From the IMG/VR virus record IMGVR_UViG_3300028553_000133, positions 1-28,243 of that record: 28,243 nucleotides of DNA. One strand, written 5' to 3'. The DNA is from a virus. Every line of letters begins with the position of its first letter. The first letter of the stretch is position 1. Positions 1-8,217 of the stretch are shown piece by piece. The notes under the pieces were generated by a model. The model was not told the DNA's origin. It saw nothing but the letters and a program-made list of their open reading frames with translations, and ran no database searches. Position numbers and translations under genes: made by a program.

Positions 1-75
1 TACTGTGCAATCAATAGAGTTATCATCAAGTTGTTTTGCCAACTCAATACAGTCTCCAGTTCTCAGGTCAATCAT
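1..75 (-). CDS. DNA methyltransferase, N-terminal fragment (cut by window edge)
   Basis: Only the first 25 codons are present; the gene continues past position 1. The residues after the start read MIDLRTGDCIELAKQL, then DDNSIDCTV. This is the usual opening of N4-cytosine or N6-adenine DNA methyltransferases, in which a GDC-x-E-L segment is followed by DNSID and then a (D/S)PPY catalytic motif. That motif would lie just outside the window. The ATG at 75 has a GGAG ribosome binding site about 7 nt upstream. It follows the 453-residue ORF by only 31 nt, so the two are probably co-transcribed. The protein would methylate phage DNA, either to evade host restriction or as half of a restriction-modification pair. 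The target base and specificity cannot be read from this fragment. Confidence 0.72.
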   Translation of the reverse strand, partial: MIDLRTGDCIELAKQLDDNSIDCTV

Positions 76-106
76 AGGGTCTCCAGTATTTTACCAGTGT
101 AGCACA

Positions 107-1468
107 TCATTGGATTTTTACAAATGGACCTTCAAGATCATCAGTAGAATATTGAATTTTAGATGCATAATAATATGCTTTTATTAAAAATTCTCCTAAT
201 TTATTTTGTTTGTTAGCATTGATAATTGCTTTCATATATCTCAAACCTCTCAATTTTCCTCTAAAGTTTTGTCTAAATTTAGATTCCTTTTTTATCCCAT
301 AAATTTGTTCAACTTCAGCAGGAGTGTGAGCATCTATCCATGCTAAATCTCTAATGTAATTGTCAGAATCTGTTTTTCTATTTGTGATAGGATTGGTGAT
401 ATAAGTATCTCCAACTTCAACTAAAGAAGATAATTGAACTTGTTTGAGAAATCCACTCCAATATGCAATTTCACTATCACTTAAAGTTTCACTTGCTCCT
501 GTAGGAATATTATGATTAACAGAGTTGCCAGAATATTCTGTTATTAATTTTTCAAACTTTCCAATAGGAATTGATCCAGTTCTAGCACCTGCTTTTTTTA
601 GAGGACTGTTTGGTTTAGGAGAACTAGCAACTAAATCTTTCATTTCAGTTGCGTGAAATCCTGACATAGATGGACTTTTACTTTCCCAAGAATATTTTTT
701 CATACTCCCACCATCCATAGAAACTTGACATTCAAAAGTTAATGAATTACCCCTAAATCCTAATTCTCTTCCATCTTTTTTTACTTCCATCCATTGATGT
801 ACTTTAGTTGTAAATCTGGCATCACCAAATTTTGGAGGTTCAAACTCATCATCTAATTTTGTATTTGTTTCTGTGGCTTTAGGAATATTTGGCCAAGTAG
901 CTTTTTTTAAAGATATTCCAATCAATTCTTTATTTTTATATAAAGTTTTTAAATATTCATTAACTAAAGCAACAAAAACCACTGGTTCCAAATCTTCAGT
1001 TTCTGTTTTTAAATTTTCAATATCTCTTATAATCCTACCTTCATTATTTCCATTATAGATGTAAACATCAGCAGGATTCCAAGTATCCTTTTTAGTCCTA
1101 AATAAACTCCTGTGTTTTTGAGTAAATAATTGCCAAATTTTATCGTAGATATCTGTTCTTTTAGATGGAGGTATTAAATTTCCTAAAGGGGTCATTGATT
1201 TTTCAAATATCCCATATTTGAAATTGGAATAGTTAGTCATTCCAATTGATTTTAAATAGTTTTTTAAAGTTGGTCCTTGATGCTGAAAAGCAAATATTTC
1301 ATCTTTGTCAGATAAATCTGGCCAAACTTTTAAAATATTAGCATCAATTGTTCTAATATCTGTTTTTTTGGTTATAGGATCTTGAATTGGTATTCTATCT
1401 TCTTCCAAAATAGAATAAAAACAATATAGAGAACAAAGTTCTCTAATATCTACATTTGCATCTGCCAT
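107..1468 (-). CDS. Unrecognised 453-residue protein, possible PD-(D/E)XK-like nuclease
   Basis: I do not recognise a named family. The protein is soluble-looking, with no signal peptide or membrane segment. Two stretches resemble restriction-type nuclease cores. The first is WNPADVY (about 130-136) followed some 50 residues later by GISLKK (184-189), a D...SxK arrangement. The second is WESK (261-264), an ExK, after a glycine-rich turn MDGGSMKKY. These are weak motif readings, not proof. The C-terminal third is rich in Lys, Arg and Tyr (about 405-440) and could bind nucleic acid. The start at 1468 (MADANVDIREL) has no Shine-Dalgarno and lies 17 nt after mazG. The gene directly precedes a DNA methyltransferase, which makes a restriction-like role plausible. 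It could equally be an unrelated phage protein. Confidence 0.55.
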   Translation of the reverse strand: MADANVDIRELCSLYCFYSILEEDRIPIQDPITKKTDIRTIDANILKVWPDLSDKDEIFAFQHQGPTLKNYLKSIGMTNYSNFKYGIFEKSMTPLGNLIPPSKRTDIYDKIWQLFTQKHRSLFRTKKDTWNPADVYIYNGNNEGRIIRDIENLKTETEDLEPVVFVALVNEYLKTLYKNKELIGISLKKATWPNIPKATETNTKLDDEFEPPKFGDARFTTKVHQWMEVKKDGRELGFRGNSLTFECQVSMDGGSMKKYSWESKSPSMSGFHATEMKDLVASSPKPNSPLKKAGARTGSIPIGKFEKLITEYSGNSVNHNIPTGASETLSDSEIAYWSGFLKQVQLSSLVEVGDTYITNPITNRKTDSDNYIRDLAWIDAHTPAEVEQIYGIKKESKFRQNFRGKLRGLRYMKAIINANKQNKLGEFLIKAYYYASKIQYSTDDLEGPFVKIQ

Positions 1469-1485
1469 TTAATTTTTGTTTATAA

Positions 1486-1896
1486 TTATCTATCGTCTTC
1501 TGAACGATTTTCTGAATAGAATACATCAAAGTTTCCTCCTGGATAACGTTTCATAAGTTTATCTACATTACCAGAAATCACTTCATCCAATGAAACATCA
1601 AGTGCAATACAAGCCTGTGTAATATACCACATTACATCACCAAGTTCTATTATAAGATGTTCCTTATTATCTTGGTTCCAGGGTTTTCCCTGAAATAGCA
1701 TTTTCTTAATTATTTCAAGAAACTCACCTGCTTCTGCATTCATTCCAACACCAGCAGTTAAAAGCCTTTCAATGTTTGCTCCCTTTTGGTCAAGTTCAAC
1801 CATTCTTTCTGTTAAAGATAGAAAGTCTTTGGATGCATCACTAGTGACTGCATCTACAAATTCTTGATACTTTTTAAAGTCAATTTTTTTAGTCAT
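1486..1896 (-). CDS. mazG: MazG-type nucleoside triphosphate pyrophosphohydrolase
   Basis: The 136-residue protein carries the MazG metal-binding pattern: EAGE (E55, E58), then ELGD (E84, D87), an ExxE-x25-ExxD arrangement on two helices. Family members hydrolyse (d)NTPs to monophosphates and pyrophosphate using Mg2+. Phage MazG was once proposed to lower host (p)ppGpp, and later work on cyanophage enzymes pointed to dNTP hydrolysis; neither can be decided from sequence. The C-terminus continues with MKRYPGGNFD, as in short single-domain phage forms. It sits at the end of the replication cluster after a small ORF and before the 453-residue protein. The ATG at 1896 has no clear Shine-Dalgarno. 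A TATAAT lies about 20 nt upstream, but without a convincing -35 box. Confidence 0.9.
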   Translation of the reverse strand: MTKKIDFKKYQEFVDAVTSDASKDFLSLTERMVELDQKGANIERLLTAGVGMNAEAGEFLEIIKKMLFQGKPWNQDNKEHLIIELGDVMWYITQACIALDVSLDEVISGNVDKLMKRYPGGNFDVFYSENRSEDDR

Positions 1897-1914
1897 AGTT
1901 TTATTCAGTAATAA

Positions 1915-2142
1915 TTATACAATGAAAGGTTCTAATTCTGATTGGGGTAGGATTTTTTGTTCTGAAAGTTGTAAATCATCTTCTAATTTTACACAAGAGA
2001 CATTTACTGTTTCAGGATTAATATTTTTAATTTGACGATATGTTCTGTTTTCTCCAAGTTCAACTAACATTATAGCATCTTTTATGCTTGCACAGTCAGA
2101 AATCTTTTTACCATTTTTATCAAATACAGAATAATAATTCAA
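1915..2142 (-). CDS. Small hypothetical protein (75 residues) after gp41, TTG start
   Basis: I recognise no family. The reading frame begins with TTG at 2142, which overlaps the gp41 stop as TTGA, and a GAGGG sequence lies about 10 nt upstream. The only in-frame ATG alternative is near residue 24 and would remove a third of the protein. The N-terminus reads YYSVFDKNGKKISDCASIKD, a short beta-hairpin-like opening followed by a helix (AIMLVELGENRTYRQI). The C-terminus is acidic and glutamine-rich. The tight overlap with gp41 and short distance to mazG suggest translational coupling within the replication operon. Function unknown. Confidence 0.6.
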   Translation of the reverse strand: MNYYSVFDKNGKKISDCASIKDAIMLVELGENRTYRQIKNINPETVNVSCVKLEDDLQLSEQKILPQSELEPFIV

Positions 2143-3518
2143 AACTTAAATCCCTCAAATGATTTTTTAGATTTGTGTTCTTCTTTATCATTATACTCTT
2201 CTTCTTTACCAGAGTCAAGAATATCATCCTGTGCTTTTTGCTCACAATCATAAAGTCTCATCTTTGCCCTATCAATACCAACAATGAACCTTTTGTTGAT
2301 AGTGGGATCATTGTATCTATTCTTAAGTTGTTTCACCATAAGTTGTCCCAATTGCTCCAACTCTTCTGTACTAATAAGGGCAAACATAAGATCAGCAGTA
2401 GCAGGGAGACCAAAGGATTCACTAGTATCAGTAAGTTCAACATCAGAGTTGCCATAACCACTACGAGTAGTTTGGGTAGCAGAGACAATGGGAACATTAA
2501 ATTCCACTGCCAATCCTCTAAGTTCCTCTGCAATTGCTTTAACATAAGAATAAGAATTGACAGAAAAGTTTGACTTATACCTTGATGACCCACAAATATT
2601 AAGGTAATCAATAAAAATAATATCAGGTCTAAATGACTTCTTAAGAGATAATTCATTTAACAAAGACTTGAAGTGTCCTACATGTGCAGAAGCAGTTGGA
2701 TACTCTTTAATGATAAAAGTTCCTTGAGTTTTCTTAGCAATATTATTTACCTTAGTATCAAACATTTGCTTAGATAACTCAGTAATATCTTTGATATTTA
2801 CATTCAAGAGGTTCGCATCAATTCTTTCAGCAATCCTGTCCTCAGCCATTTCAAGTGTAATGTAGAGAACATTTTTCCCCTGCAAGAGGATGGAGCTAGC
2901 CATATGGCACATGAATAAACTTTTCCCGACACCTGTGCCAGCAAGAGCGATATTGAGAGTCTTGTTAGGCAGACCACCTTTTGTAATTTTGTTGAAGTAT
3001 TCAAGATCAAATGGGATTTTGTTTTCTTTTTTGTGATAGGATTCATATCTTTGTTCATAGTCATTTAGATAATCATGTCCAATGTGATTGTCAAAACTTA
3101 CTGAAAGTGCACTCTGCAAAATAGAAGGAATAGAATCCCTAGATTTTTTTTCATCTTGACCATCAGCAATCTTAATAGATTCCATAAGAGCAAGATAAAT
3201 TGCACGATCTCTACACCACTTTTCTGTAGTATCAACCATCCAATTCATTTCTACTGGTGAATTATCAAGTTTTGAAATATAATCACAAATTGTACCATAA
3301 GTATCTTCACTAATATCAGTTCTTTTTTCTGTTTCAATTAATAAAACTTCCTTTGTTGCGAGATTATCATAAGCAAGAATAAAATTACAAATTTCCTCAA
3401 AAACTACTTTTTCGTGAAAATTCTCAAAGTATTCATTTTTAAGAAAAGGTAAAACTTTTCTACAATAATCATTATTAAAAAGCAGATTTCTAAGAATTGT
3501 AGTTTCTATTTTTTCCAT
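2139..3518 (-). CDS. gp41: Replicative DNA helicase gp41 (DnaB family)
   Basis: Hexameric 5'-3' helicase that unwinds the phage replication fork and works with the primase. The 459-residue protein has an N-terminal helical domain (about 1-100), a linker, and a RecA-type motor domain. Walker A is GTGVGKS (194-200), preceded by KGGLPNKTLNIALA. TLEM (221-224) follows, then Walker B IIFIDYLN (300-307). SATQTTRSGYG later in the chain matches the conserved Q motif and arginine region of DnaB-type helicases. The ATG at 3518 is chosen because AGGAG lies about 7 nt upstream; an in-frame TTG sits one codon earlier. It follows the oxygenase-like gene by 9 nt. Length matches T4 gp41 (about 475). No intein interrupts the motor domain. 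Confidence 0.95.
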   Translation of the reverse strand: MEKIETTILRNLLFNNDYCRKVLPFLKNEYFENFHEKVVFEEICNFILAYDNLATKEVLLIETEKRTDISEDTYGTICDYISKLDNSPVEMNWMVDTTEKWCRDRAIYLALMESIKIADGQDEKKSRDSIPSILQSALSVSFDNHIGHDYLNDYEQRYESYHKKENKIPFDLEYFNKITKGGLPNKTLNIALAGTGVGKSLFMCHMASSILLQGKNVLYITLEMAEDRIAERIDANLLNVNIKDITELSKQMFDTKVNNIAKKTQGTFIIKEYPTASAHVGHFKSLLNELSLKKSFRPDIIFIDYLNICGSSRYKSNFSVNSYSYVKAIAEELRGLAVEFNVPIVSATQTTRSGYGNSDVELTDTSESFGLPATADLMFALISTEELEQLGQLMVKQLKNRYNDPTINKRFIVGIDRAKMRLYDCEQKAQDDILDSGKEEEYNDKEEHKSKKSFEGFKF

Positions 3519-3527
3519 CAATTACTC

Positions 3528-4073
3528 CTAAGGATTTTTTTTATGTTGAGGAACATCAAACACAAAAGTAATTCTTGAATCATCTCCTATATTCACTGCA
3601 CTATGTGGTTTTTTATTATTAAACCAAAATAGTGTTCCAGGTTCAACTATAACAGATTCATGCTCCACTGTATACTTATACCTCCCCTGAATTGAAAGGT
3701 GATATCTATCTTTACTTAGATAGTAAGTTCCTTCATCTATGTGAAATCCAACTTCTTCTCCTACAGGTAAAGACAAAAAAGCACATCTACGATATTTTTT
3801 AAAATACTTATTTAAGATTTTAAAAATCTCAGTATGATTATCATATGCTGGAGTCTTAATGCACAATTCAGAATTAAATGCCAAATCTCCTGGAGTTTTT
3901 ACTACACCCATTATCAATTGAAGAACATCAACTGTTGTTTTATATTTTGCTGAGTCTACTTGTTCAGTTTTAGATAATGACTTTTGAGAACCCCAATCTT
4001 CAGAATGTTTTTGTAATTGTTCAATGACTTTAGAAACATCAATATGAGTTTGAATAATTCTAATATTATCCAT
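3528..4073 (-). CDS. 2-oxoglutarate/Fe(II) oxygenase-like protein (Asp/Asn beta-hydroxylase type)
   Basis: The C-terminal half has a double-stranded beta-helix signature. H111 and D113 (GFHIDEG) and H157 (KPHSAVN) form an HxD...H iron triad. RYHLSIQG (123-130) and R167 (SRITFVFD) fit the 2-oxoglutarate site of aspartyl/asparaginyl beta-hydroxylase-like enzymes. Such enzymes hydroxylate side chains of proteins or small molecules; the substrate here is unknown. The N-terminal half (about 1-90) matches nothing I know. The frame is open to 4103, but the ATG at 4073, which overlaps the uvsX stop (ATGGATAA), looks more natural; neither start has a good Shine-Dalgarno. Its place between uvsX and gp41 means it is made with the replication proteins. 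I am confident of the fold class, not of the reaction. Confidence 0.75.
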   Translation of the reverse strand: MDNIRIIQTHIDVSKVIEQLQKHSEDWGSQKSLSKTEQVDSAKYKTTVDVLQLIMGVVKTPGDLAFNSELCIKTPAYDNHTEIFKILNKYFKKYRRCAFLSLPVGEEVGFHIDEGTYYLSKDRYHLSIQGRYKYTVEHESVIVEPGTLFWFNNKKPHSAVNIGDDSRITFVFDVPQHKKNP

Positions 4074-5067
4074 AACTGAATTCTTTTTGTGCTGTTTCAT
4101 CAAGTGCCTGCATTACTTCAGCATTAAAATATTTTTCTGGGTCTTTGAGAATTTCTTTGGCATAAAGTTTTTTACCACCAATCTCATAACGCCCTGCTAC
4201 ATTTTTCCAAAGTCCACCAAGTTCACCAAGCTCAAGAAGACCATAGTACTTATCAAGGCCACGCTCATCATAAAATAAACGAATTTCAACATCTTTATTT
4301 TCTTTGCTTAATCTTGATTTATGTGTTTTTGCTTTAATGATATTACCAATAACTTCTGTTCCATCCTTTTCCTTCTTTTTACTAAGATAGATGATAGATG
4401 ATGCAGCATATTTCAGACCACTGCCCCCACCCATATCCTTTGTAGGGACATAAGCACCAATCACATCATATGTGTGATTTGTAACTAACATTGGTATTTT
4501 TGCTTGACCCAACTTAAGAGTCAACATTCTAAAAGCACCCTTGATGAGTTGAGATTTAGTCATATCTCTAACTTCCTTATCATTTAAAGCATCATTAATC
4601 TCCTTACTAGTAGAAAGCATTCCCAAAGAATCTAATACAAATATACAAGGATTCCTTTCTTCTTCCTTTTTCTTCAAGTAGATATCAACTGCCTTGAGTG
4701 TTTTGGTGCGAAATTCTTCTACAGTAACTACATTGATAACCACCAGACGAGTTGTGTCAATTCCCCTGCTTTCCAAAAGGGATTTTGTGATTGCTGCTTC
4801 AGTATCAAAATACAAACAATATCCATCAGGATGACTATCAAGAAAATTCTTAACGACTGCCAAACTGAAGAAAGTTTTTCCTGTGCTGCTTTCACCTGCA
4901 ATTGCAGTAATTTTGTTACCAGAAACCCCACCAAAGATAGAACCAGATACAAGAGCATTAAAAATGTATGAACCCGTATCCACATATGTTTCAGTCTCAT
5001 CAATGTCTGCCGCAATAGAGGCATATTCCCCTCCTACTTCTTTTACAATATCTTTTAAAAAATCCAT
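4066..5067 (-). CDS. uvsX: RecA-like recombinase UvsX
   Basis: Strand-exchange ATPase that forms filaments on single-stranded DNA for recombination-dependent replication and repair. Walker A is GESSTGKT (58-65) and Walker B is CIFVLDS (141-147). [10 protein letters not shown] (195-204) and the loop [13 protein letters not shown] (211-223) fit the L2 DNA-binding loop of UvsX/RecA. At 333 residues it is shorter than T4 UvsX (391), as I recall for cyanophage forms. The C-terminal part carries glycine and lysine motifs ([14 protein letters not shown]). It begins 3 nt after gp43 ends, and no Shine-Dalgarno is visible before the ATG. Partners in this window are UvsY, which loads it, and UvsW. Confidence 0.95.
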   Translation of the reverse strand: MDFLKDIVKEVGGEYASIAADIDETETYVDTGSYIFNALVSGSIFGGVSGNKITAIAGESSTGKTFFSLAVVKNFLDSHPDGYCLYFDTEAAITKSLLESRGIDTTRLVVINVVTVEEFRTKTLKAVDIYLKKKEEERNPCIFVLDSLGMLSTSKEINDALNDKEVRDMTKSQLIKGAFRMLTLKLGQAKIPMLVTNHTYDVIGAYVPTKDMGGGSGLKYAASSIIYLSKKKEKDGTEVIGNIIKAKTHKSRLSKENKDVEIRLFYDERGLDKYYGLLELGELGGLWKNVAGRYEIGGKKLYAKEILKDPEKYFNAEVMQALDETAQKEFSYG

Positions 5068-5069
5068 AA

Positions 5070-7565
5070 TTATACAAAAAATGATGATAGGGTATTTGTT
5101 TTTTCAGTTTTCCATCCAATACATTGAAGAATAGTTTTTAGAGGTTCAAGAAAACTTTTATCAAATTGAAGTTCATAATCAATATATTTACTAAGATTTA
5201 ATTCTTTGGGAAATTGTTGAATAAATGAAATTACATTTTCATGTAGTGGATTTGCTTTTTTCAAATAACAGAACTTAATTTTTTCCCCATTATTAATCAT
5301 TGGGTATTTATTGTCCAGTTTATTATTTTTGATATAGTAATTATACAGCAAAACTCCTCTTATGTGAATAGGAGTACCCTTTCCATAGATAGCATTTGCT
5401 GATTTATACTTATTAATATTATTAGCAGTTCTTGGGAATGAAATTTCTTCTGGAGGAAGATTATAAAACTTACTTCTACTAGTATTAATAAACTCAATCA
5501 TATCCTCTTCTGTTTTAGTCATAATAATTTTGAATGCTTCTTTAATCATAGTCCTACATGGAGAAGGAGTAGAAGACTTAACTGCTTCAAGTCCCATAAT
5601 TTTAAGTTTAGGTTCAGAATACCTAACACCTTCAGAGTCCCAAACATTAAGAATATATCTTTTCTTAGCTGTCCAAATTCCTCTTTCTGCAATATTCTCC
5701 CTCTTCATCTGCATCTTTTGGGCATAGGCATTTACATAGTCTGCCAATTCTTGGTAAGAACTTTCAATATAAGGTTCAAGTTCCATTTGACAGATCTTGT
5801 CAAGGAACCCCACAATTTTCTCAGCAGTTTTCTCTCTTCCCTGGTATACAGTTTCAACCAAAGGACCCATGTTAATGTAAATAGAATCAGTATCAGAAGC
5901 AATAACATAATCAATATCCTCAGTTTTAAGAAGTTTATTTAAATACTTATTTACTTTACATTCAATCCAACGAATTGAAACTTGACCAGACAGAGTTACT
6001 GCCTCTGCATTTTCTATACGAAAATATCTAAAATATTCATTACCAACTGCACCATAAGCAGAGTTGAGAGAAATCTTCTTTGCCATCTGAATATTATTAC
6101 ATCTTGCAATTTCTTTCATAAGTTCTACAGTAGGAGTTTTCTCATACTGCTGCTTTGCTTCAAGCATTTTCTGCTTATAGATGACACGATCCATATACAT
6201 CTTTTCCATCAATTCTGGAAGAAATCCTCTGATGTCTTTTTTATACTGGGCACCATTTGAACATACAGTATAAGGATAATTTTCTGGGATTTTAATTGAT
6301 TTATTCAATAACTTATCCACGGAAACACCAGGAAATTTTCCATCAACAAGTGTTTCTGGTGAGATATTGTACTGCATGATCAAGTGAGGATAAAGCGAAT
6401 TTAAATCGAAACTTACAACCCATTCATGCTTACCCACAATGGGATCCTTTACATAAGCACCTTCAAATCTTTGATCCTTCTTTGTATCCTTTTTAAAAGG
6501 AATCACAATGTTTTTAGATCTCAAATAGTTATAGATGATAGAGTCCCACATTCTAACTTGAAAAAAGACATCACTAAAATTACCTTTAGCATCAAATGCC
6601 ATAGTAATTGCAAGTTCAATGAGGCGCATTTTATCCTCAAGTCTATCTACCAATTCTACGTCAACAATATTATACTCTACGAATTTTTGCCAATTTTTTG
6701 TATAAAACTCTTTAAATGTATCATACTCTGAGTGATCTAATTTCTTTTGACCAAGTTCTACTTCTGCAATATAATCCAATTTATAGGATTCTTGTGTTTT
6801 ATATGTAAACTTTTTATATAATTCAAGATAATCAAGAATTGTAATACCAGCAATATCAACTTTTTTTTGAAGTCTCCCTGCAATTACCAATTCAGATTCA
6901 GTAACTATTCCCCATGGAGAAAGTTTCTTTATTGTTTTTTCTCCAAATATTTTAGAAATTCTTCCACAAAGATATGGAACATCATAAAGATCACAGTTCC
7001 ATCCAGTGATAACATCTGGAGGATTAGAATCCCAATAAAAAAGAAACTTATCAATTAAATCAGTTTCATTTTTACATAAGATATAATTAACGTTTTTTTG
7101 AGTATTACTAAAGGGTTTTACACCCCAAGTAATAATATTTTTTGTATTGTAATCTTGAATAGAAATTGTAAGCAATTCTTCTTCGCAGTTTTGTACATCT
7201 GGAAATCCATTTTCAGATGCAACCTCAATGTCAATTGTAATTAACTGAATCTTACTAATATCAAATTTTATTGATTCTTCTGGATAATTATCAGAAATAT
7301 ATTGATTAATATATCTTGTATTGCCATACAAAATAAAATTTTCTATATTTTTATGTCTATCTATAAATTCCCTAGTTTCACGAATGGTTCCAGGTTTCAG
7401 TTCACCTACATAATTGCCATCTAAAGTTTTAAAATTTGTTTTTTTATTTGTACTAACATAGAGTGTAGGATAAAAAGGTTCCCTATTCTTAAAATGATTT
7501 TTCCCATCAAATCCCCTAGTAAGAATTTCATTTCCTACTAAAACGACATTAGTATAAAACTTCAT
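5070..7565 (-). CDS. gp43: DNA polymerase gp43 (family B) with proofreading exonuclease
   Basis: Replicative polymerase of the phage. Exonuclease motifs: Exo I ITIDIEVA (D112, E114), Exo [12 protein letters not shown] (N190, D192), Exo [13 protein letters not shown] (D302). Polymerase motifs: [12 protein letters not shown] (385-395), [15 protein letters not shown] (496-509) and C ASDTDSIY (556-563). All catalytic carboxylates are present, so both activities should be intact. Length is 831 residues against 898 in T4. The C-terminus ends in SSFFV, a hydrophobic tail of the kind that binds the sliding clamp. The ATG overlaps the preceding 88-residue gene as ATGA. No intein or split is seen, although this gene is interrupted in some relatives. 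Confidence 0.97.
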   Translation of the reverse strand: MKFYTNVVLVGNEILTRGFDGKNHFKNREPFYPTLYVSTNKKTNFKTLDGNYVGELKPGTIRETREFIDRHKNIENFILYGNTRYINQYISDNYPEESIKFDISKIQLITIDIEVASENGFPDVQNCEEELLTISIQDYNTKNIITWGVKPFSNTQKNVNYILCKNETDLIDKFLFYWDSNPPDVITGWNCDLYDVPYLCGRISKIFGEKTIKKLSPWGIVTESELVIAGRLQKKVDIAGITILDYLELYKKFTYKTQESYKLDYIAEVELGQKKLDHSEYDTFKEFYTKNWQKFVEYNIVDVELVDRLEDKMRLIELAITMAFDAKGNFSDVFFQVRMWDSIIYNYLRSKNIVIPFKKDTKKDQRFEGAYVKDPIVGKHEWVVSFDLNSLYPHLIMQYNISPETLVDGKFPGVSVDKLLNKSIKIPENYPYTVCSNGAQYKKDIRGFLPELMEKMYMDRVIYKQKMLEAKQQYEKTPTVELMKEIARCNNIQMAKKISLNSAYGAVGNEYFRYFRIENAEAVTLSGQVSIRWIECKVNKYLNKLLKTEDIDYVIASDTDSIYINMGPLVETVYQGREKTAEKIVGFLDKICQMELEPYIESSYQELADYVNAYAQKMQMKRENIAERGIWTAKKRYILNVWDSEGVRYSEPKLKIMGLEAVKSSTPSPCRTMIKEAFKIIMTKTEEDMIEFINTSRSKFYNLPPEEISFPRTANNINKYKSANAIYGKGTPIHIRGVLLYNYYIKNNKLDNKYPMINNGEKIKFCYLKKANPLHENVISFIQQFPKELNLSKYIDYELQFDKSFLEPLKTILQCIGWKTEKTNTLSSFFV

Positions 7566-7828
7566 TTAATAGCCTTCAAATAAAGTTCAATAATATCTGG
7601 TTTGGGATCAACTATGGTAAAAATAGAATCTGAATGAATTTTAAATTCCCTCTGGTCAGTAAAGGAAGGCCATTTTTCAAAATATTGTTCACCATCAACA
7701 TTTTGCTTTAAAATACATGGATTGACTAATTTACAATCTGGTTCCCCAACATCTGCCTCAGGAACTTCATGTACTTCTGTTACTAGAACAGCATCATTCT
7801 TCAGGATTAAGACTTTTAGATTTGTCAT
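7562..7828 (-). CDS. Small Sm-like-pattern protein, 88 residues (upstream of gp43)
   Basis: No named family is certain. The layout is LKVLILKNDAVLVTEVHEV, then LVNPCIL, a tryptophan-proline pair (KWPSF), and a C-terminal strand SIFTIVDPKPDIIELYL. The same plan (hydrophobic-x-K strand, a strand ending in V, an Asn-Pro turn, then V-x-I...P...Y near the end) occurs in the preceding 101-residue protein and in the 126-residue protein at 15424-15804. I infer one family of small beta-barrels, possibly Sm-like. The start at 7828 overlaps the preceding gene by 35 nt, with GGAG just upstream. Translation of gp43 is probably coupled to it through the ATGA overlap. It should be expressed early from the promoter at 8123-8151. 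Confidence 0.7.
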   Translation of the reverse strand: MTNLKVLILKNDAVLVTEVHEVPEADVGEPDCKLVNPCILKQNVDGEQYFEKWPSFTDQREFKIHSDSIFTIVDPKPDIIELYLKAIK

Positions 7829-8099
7829 TTACATGCTCCAAATAAGATTCTTTTACTTCATCAAAGGGTTCTAAAATAGAAACTACCCAATCACAAGGAA
7901 TTGGAATTTCTTTTTGTTTAGATAGAGGAACATATGGATAATAAGTTACACTACTAGCGTTTCCATTTTCACCTTCATTAACTCTAGTCACGAATGGATT
8001 GGTAAGGAGATATCCAATTACCTTTTCCCCAGACATCATTTCTTTTACATCGGCAATCACATCTTCATATGATTTAAGAACCAAAAGTTTAACTGACAT
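7794..8099 (-). CDS. Small Sm-like-pattern protein, 101 residues (first gene of the gp43 operon)
   Basis: The frame is open upstream to 8132, but the ATG at 8099 (MSVKLLVLKSYEDVIADV) has AGGA about 9 nt upstream and follows the promoter at a sensible distance. The protein opens with a VKLLVLKSYEDVIADVKEM segment, then GYLLTNPFVTRV, a tyrosine-rich stretch VTYYPYVPL, and WVVSILEPFDEVKESYL. This matches the plan of the next gene and of the 126-residue ORF near uvsW. I take it as a paralogue of both. A structure of an Sm-like protein of putative cyanophage origin has been reported; whether it belongs to this family is unchecked. Function is unknown, and RNA binding would be a guess from the fold. 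Confidence 0.75.
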   Translation of the reverse strand: MSVKLLVLKSYEDVIADVKEMMSGEKVIGYLLTNPFVTRVNEGENGNASSVTYYPYVPLSKQKEIPIPCDWVVSILEPFDEVKESYLEHVNDKSKSLNPEE

Positions 8100-8122
8100 A
8101 ATTTGTAATCCTAAGCAAATAC

Positions 8123-8151
8123 AGTATAGCAATAAAAATGGGAGGTGTCAA
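8123..8151 (-). promoter_or_regulatory. Sigma70-type (early) promoter of the gp43-uvsX-gp41 operon
   Basis: On the minus strand, TTGACA (8151-8146) and TATACT (8128-8123) are separated by exactly 17 nt. The -35 matches the sigma70 consensus fully and the -10 at five of six positions. Transcription should start near 8116 and reach the ATG at 8099 after a short leader containing AGGA. The -35 lies inside the descending arm of the hsp20 terminator hairpin. Confidence 0.85.
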
Positions 8152-8176
8152 TCTGGGTTTTGCCAGATTACCTCCC
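8133..8176 (-). terminator. Rho-independent terminator after hsp20
   Basis: On the minus strand GGGAGGT and AATCTGG (8176-8163) pair with CCAGATT and ACCTCCC (8156-8150 and 8146-8140). This gives two 7-bp stem blocks around a short loop, with a 3-nt bulge (GAC) on the descending side. The stem is followed by ATTTTTATT. The bulge and part of the lower arm form the -35 box of the next promoter. Confidence 0.85.
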
Positions 8177-8217
8177 TTATAGGCAACAATAGTTAATGGG
8201 CAGCCCCGCAATATTAT

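Noticed and set aside
5-187. Plus-strand open frame at the left edge
   Set aside because: The minus strand here encodes a recognisable methyltransferase start and the end of the 453-residue ORF. The plus frame has no known motif.
1902-1924. TATAAT upstream of mazG
   Set aside because: A good -10 hexamer, but the sequence 17 nt upstream (TCAGAA) is a poor -35 and no extended -10 is present. Not enough to call a promoter.
2175-2573. 132-codon open frame on the plus strand
   Set aside because: It lies fully inside gp41 on the opposite strand, has low-complexity Phe/Ile-rich sequence and no ribosome binding site. It is a shadow of gp41.
5067-5078. TATAAT immediately before the uvsX ATG
   Set aside because: The hexamer is 2 nt from the start codon and lies at the end of gp43, with no -35 box. 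It is better explained by AT-rich sequence.
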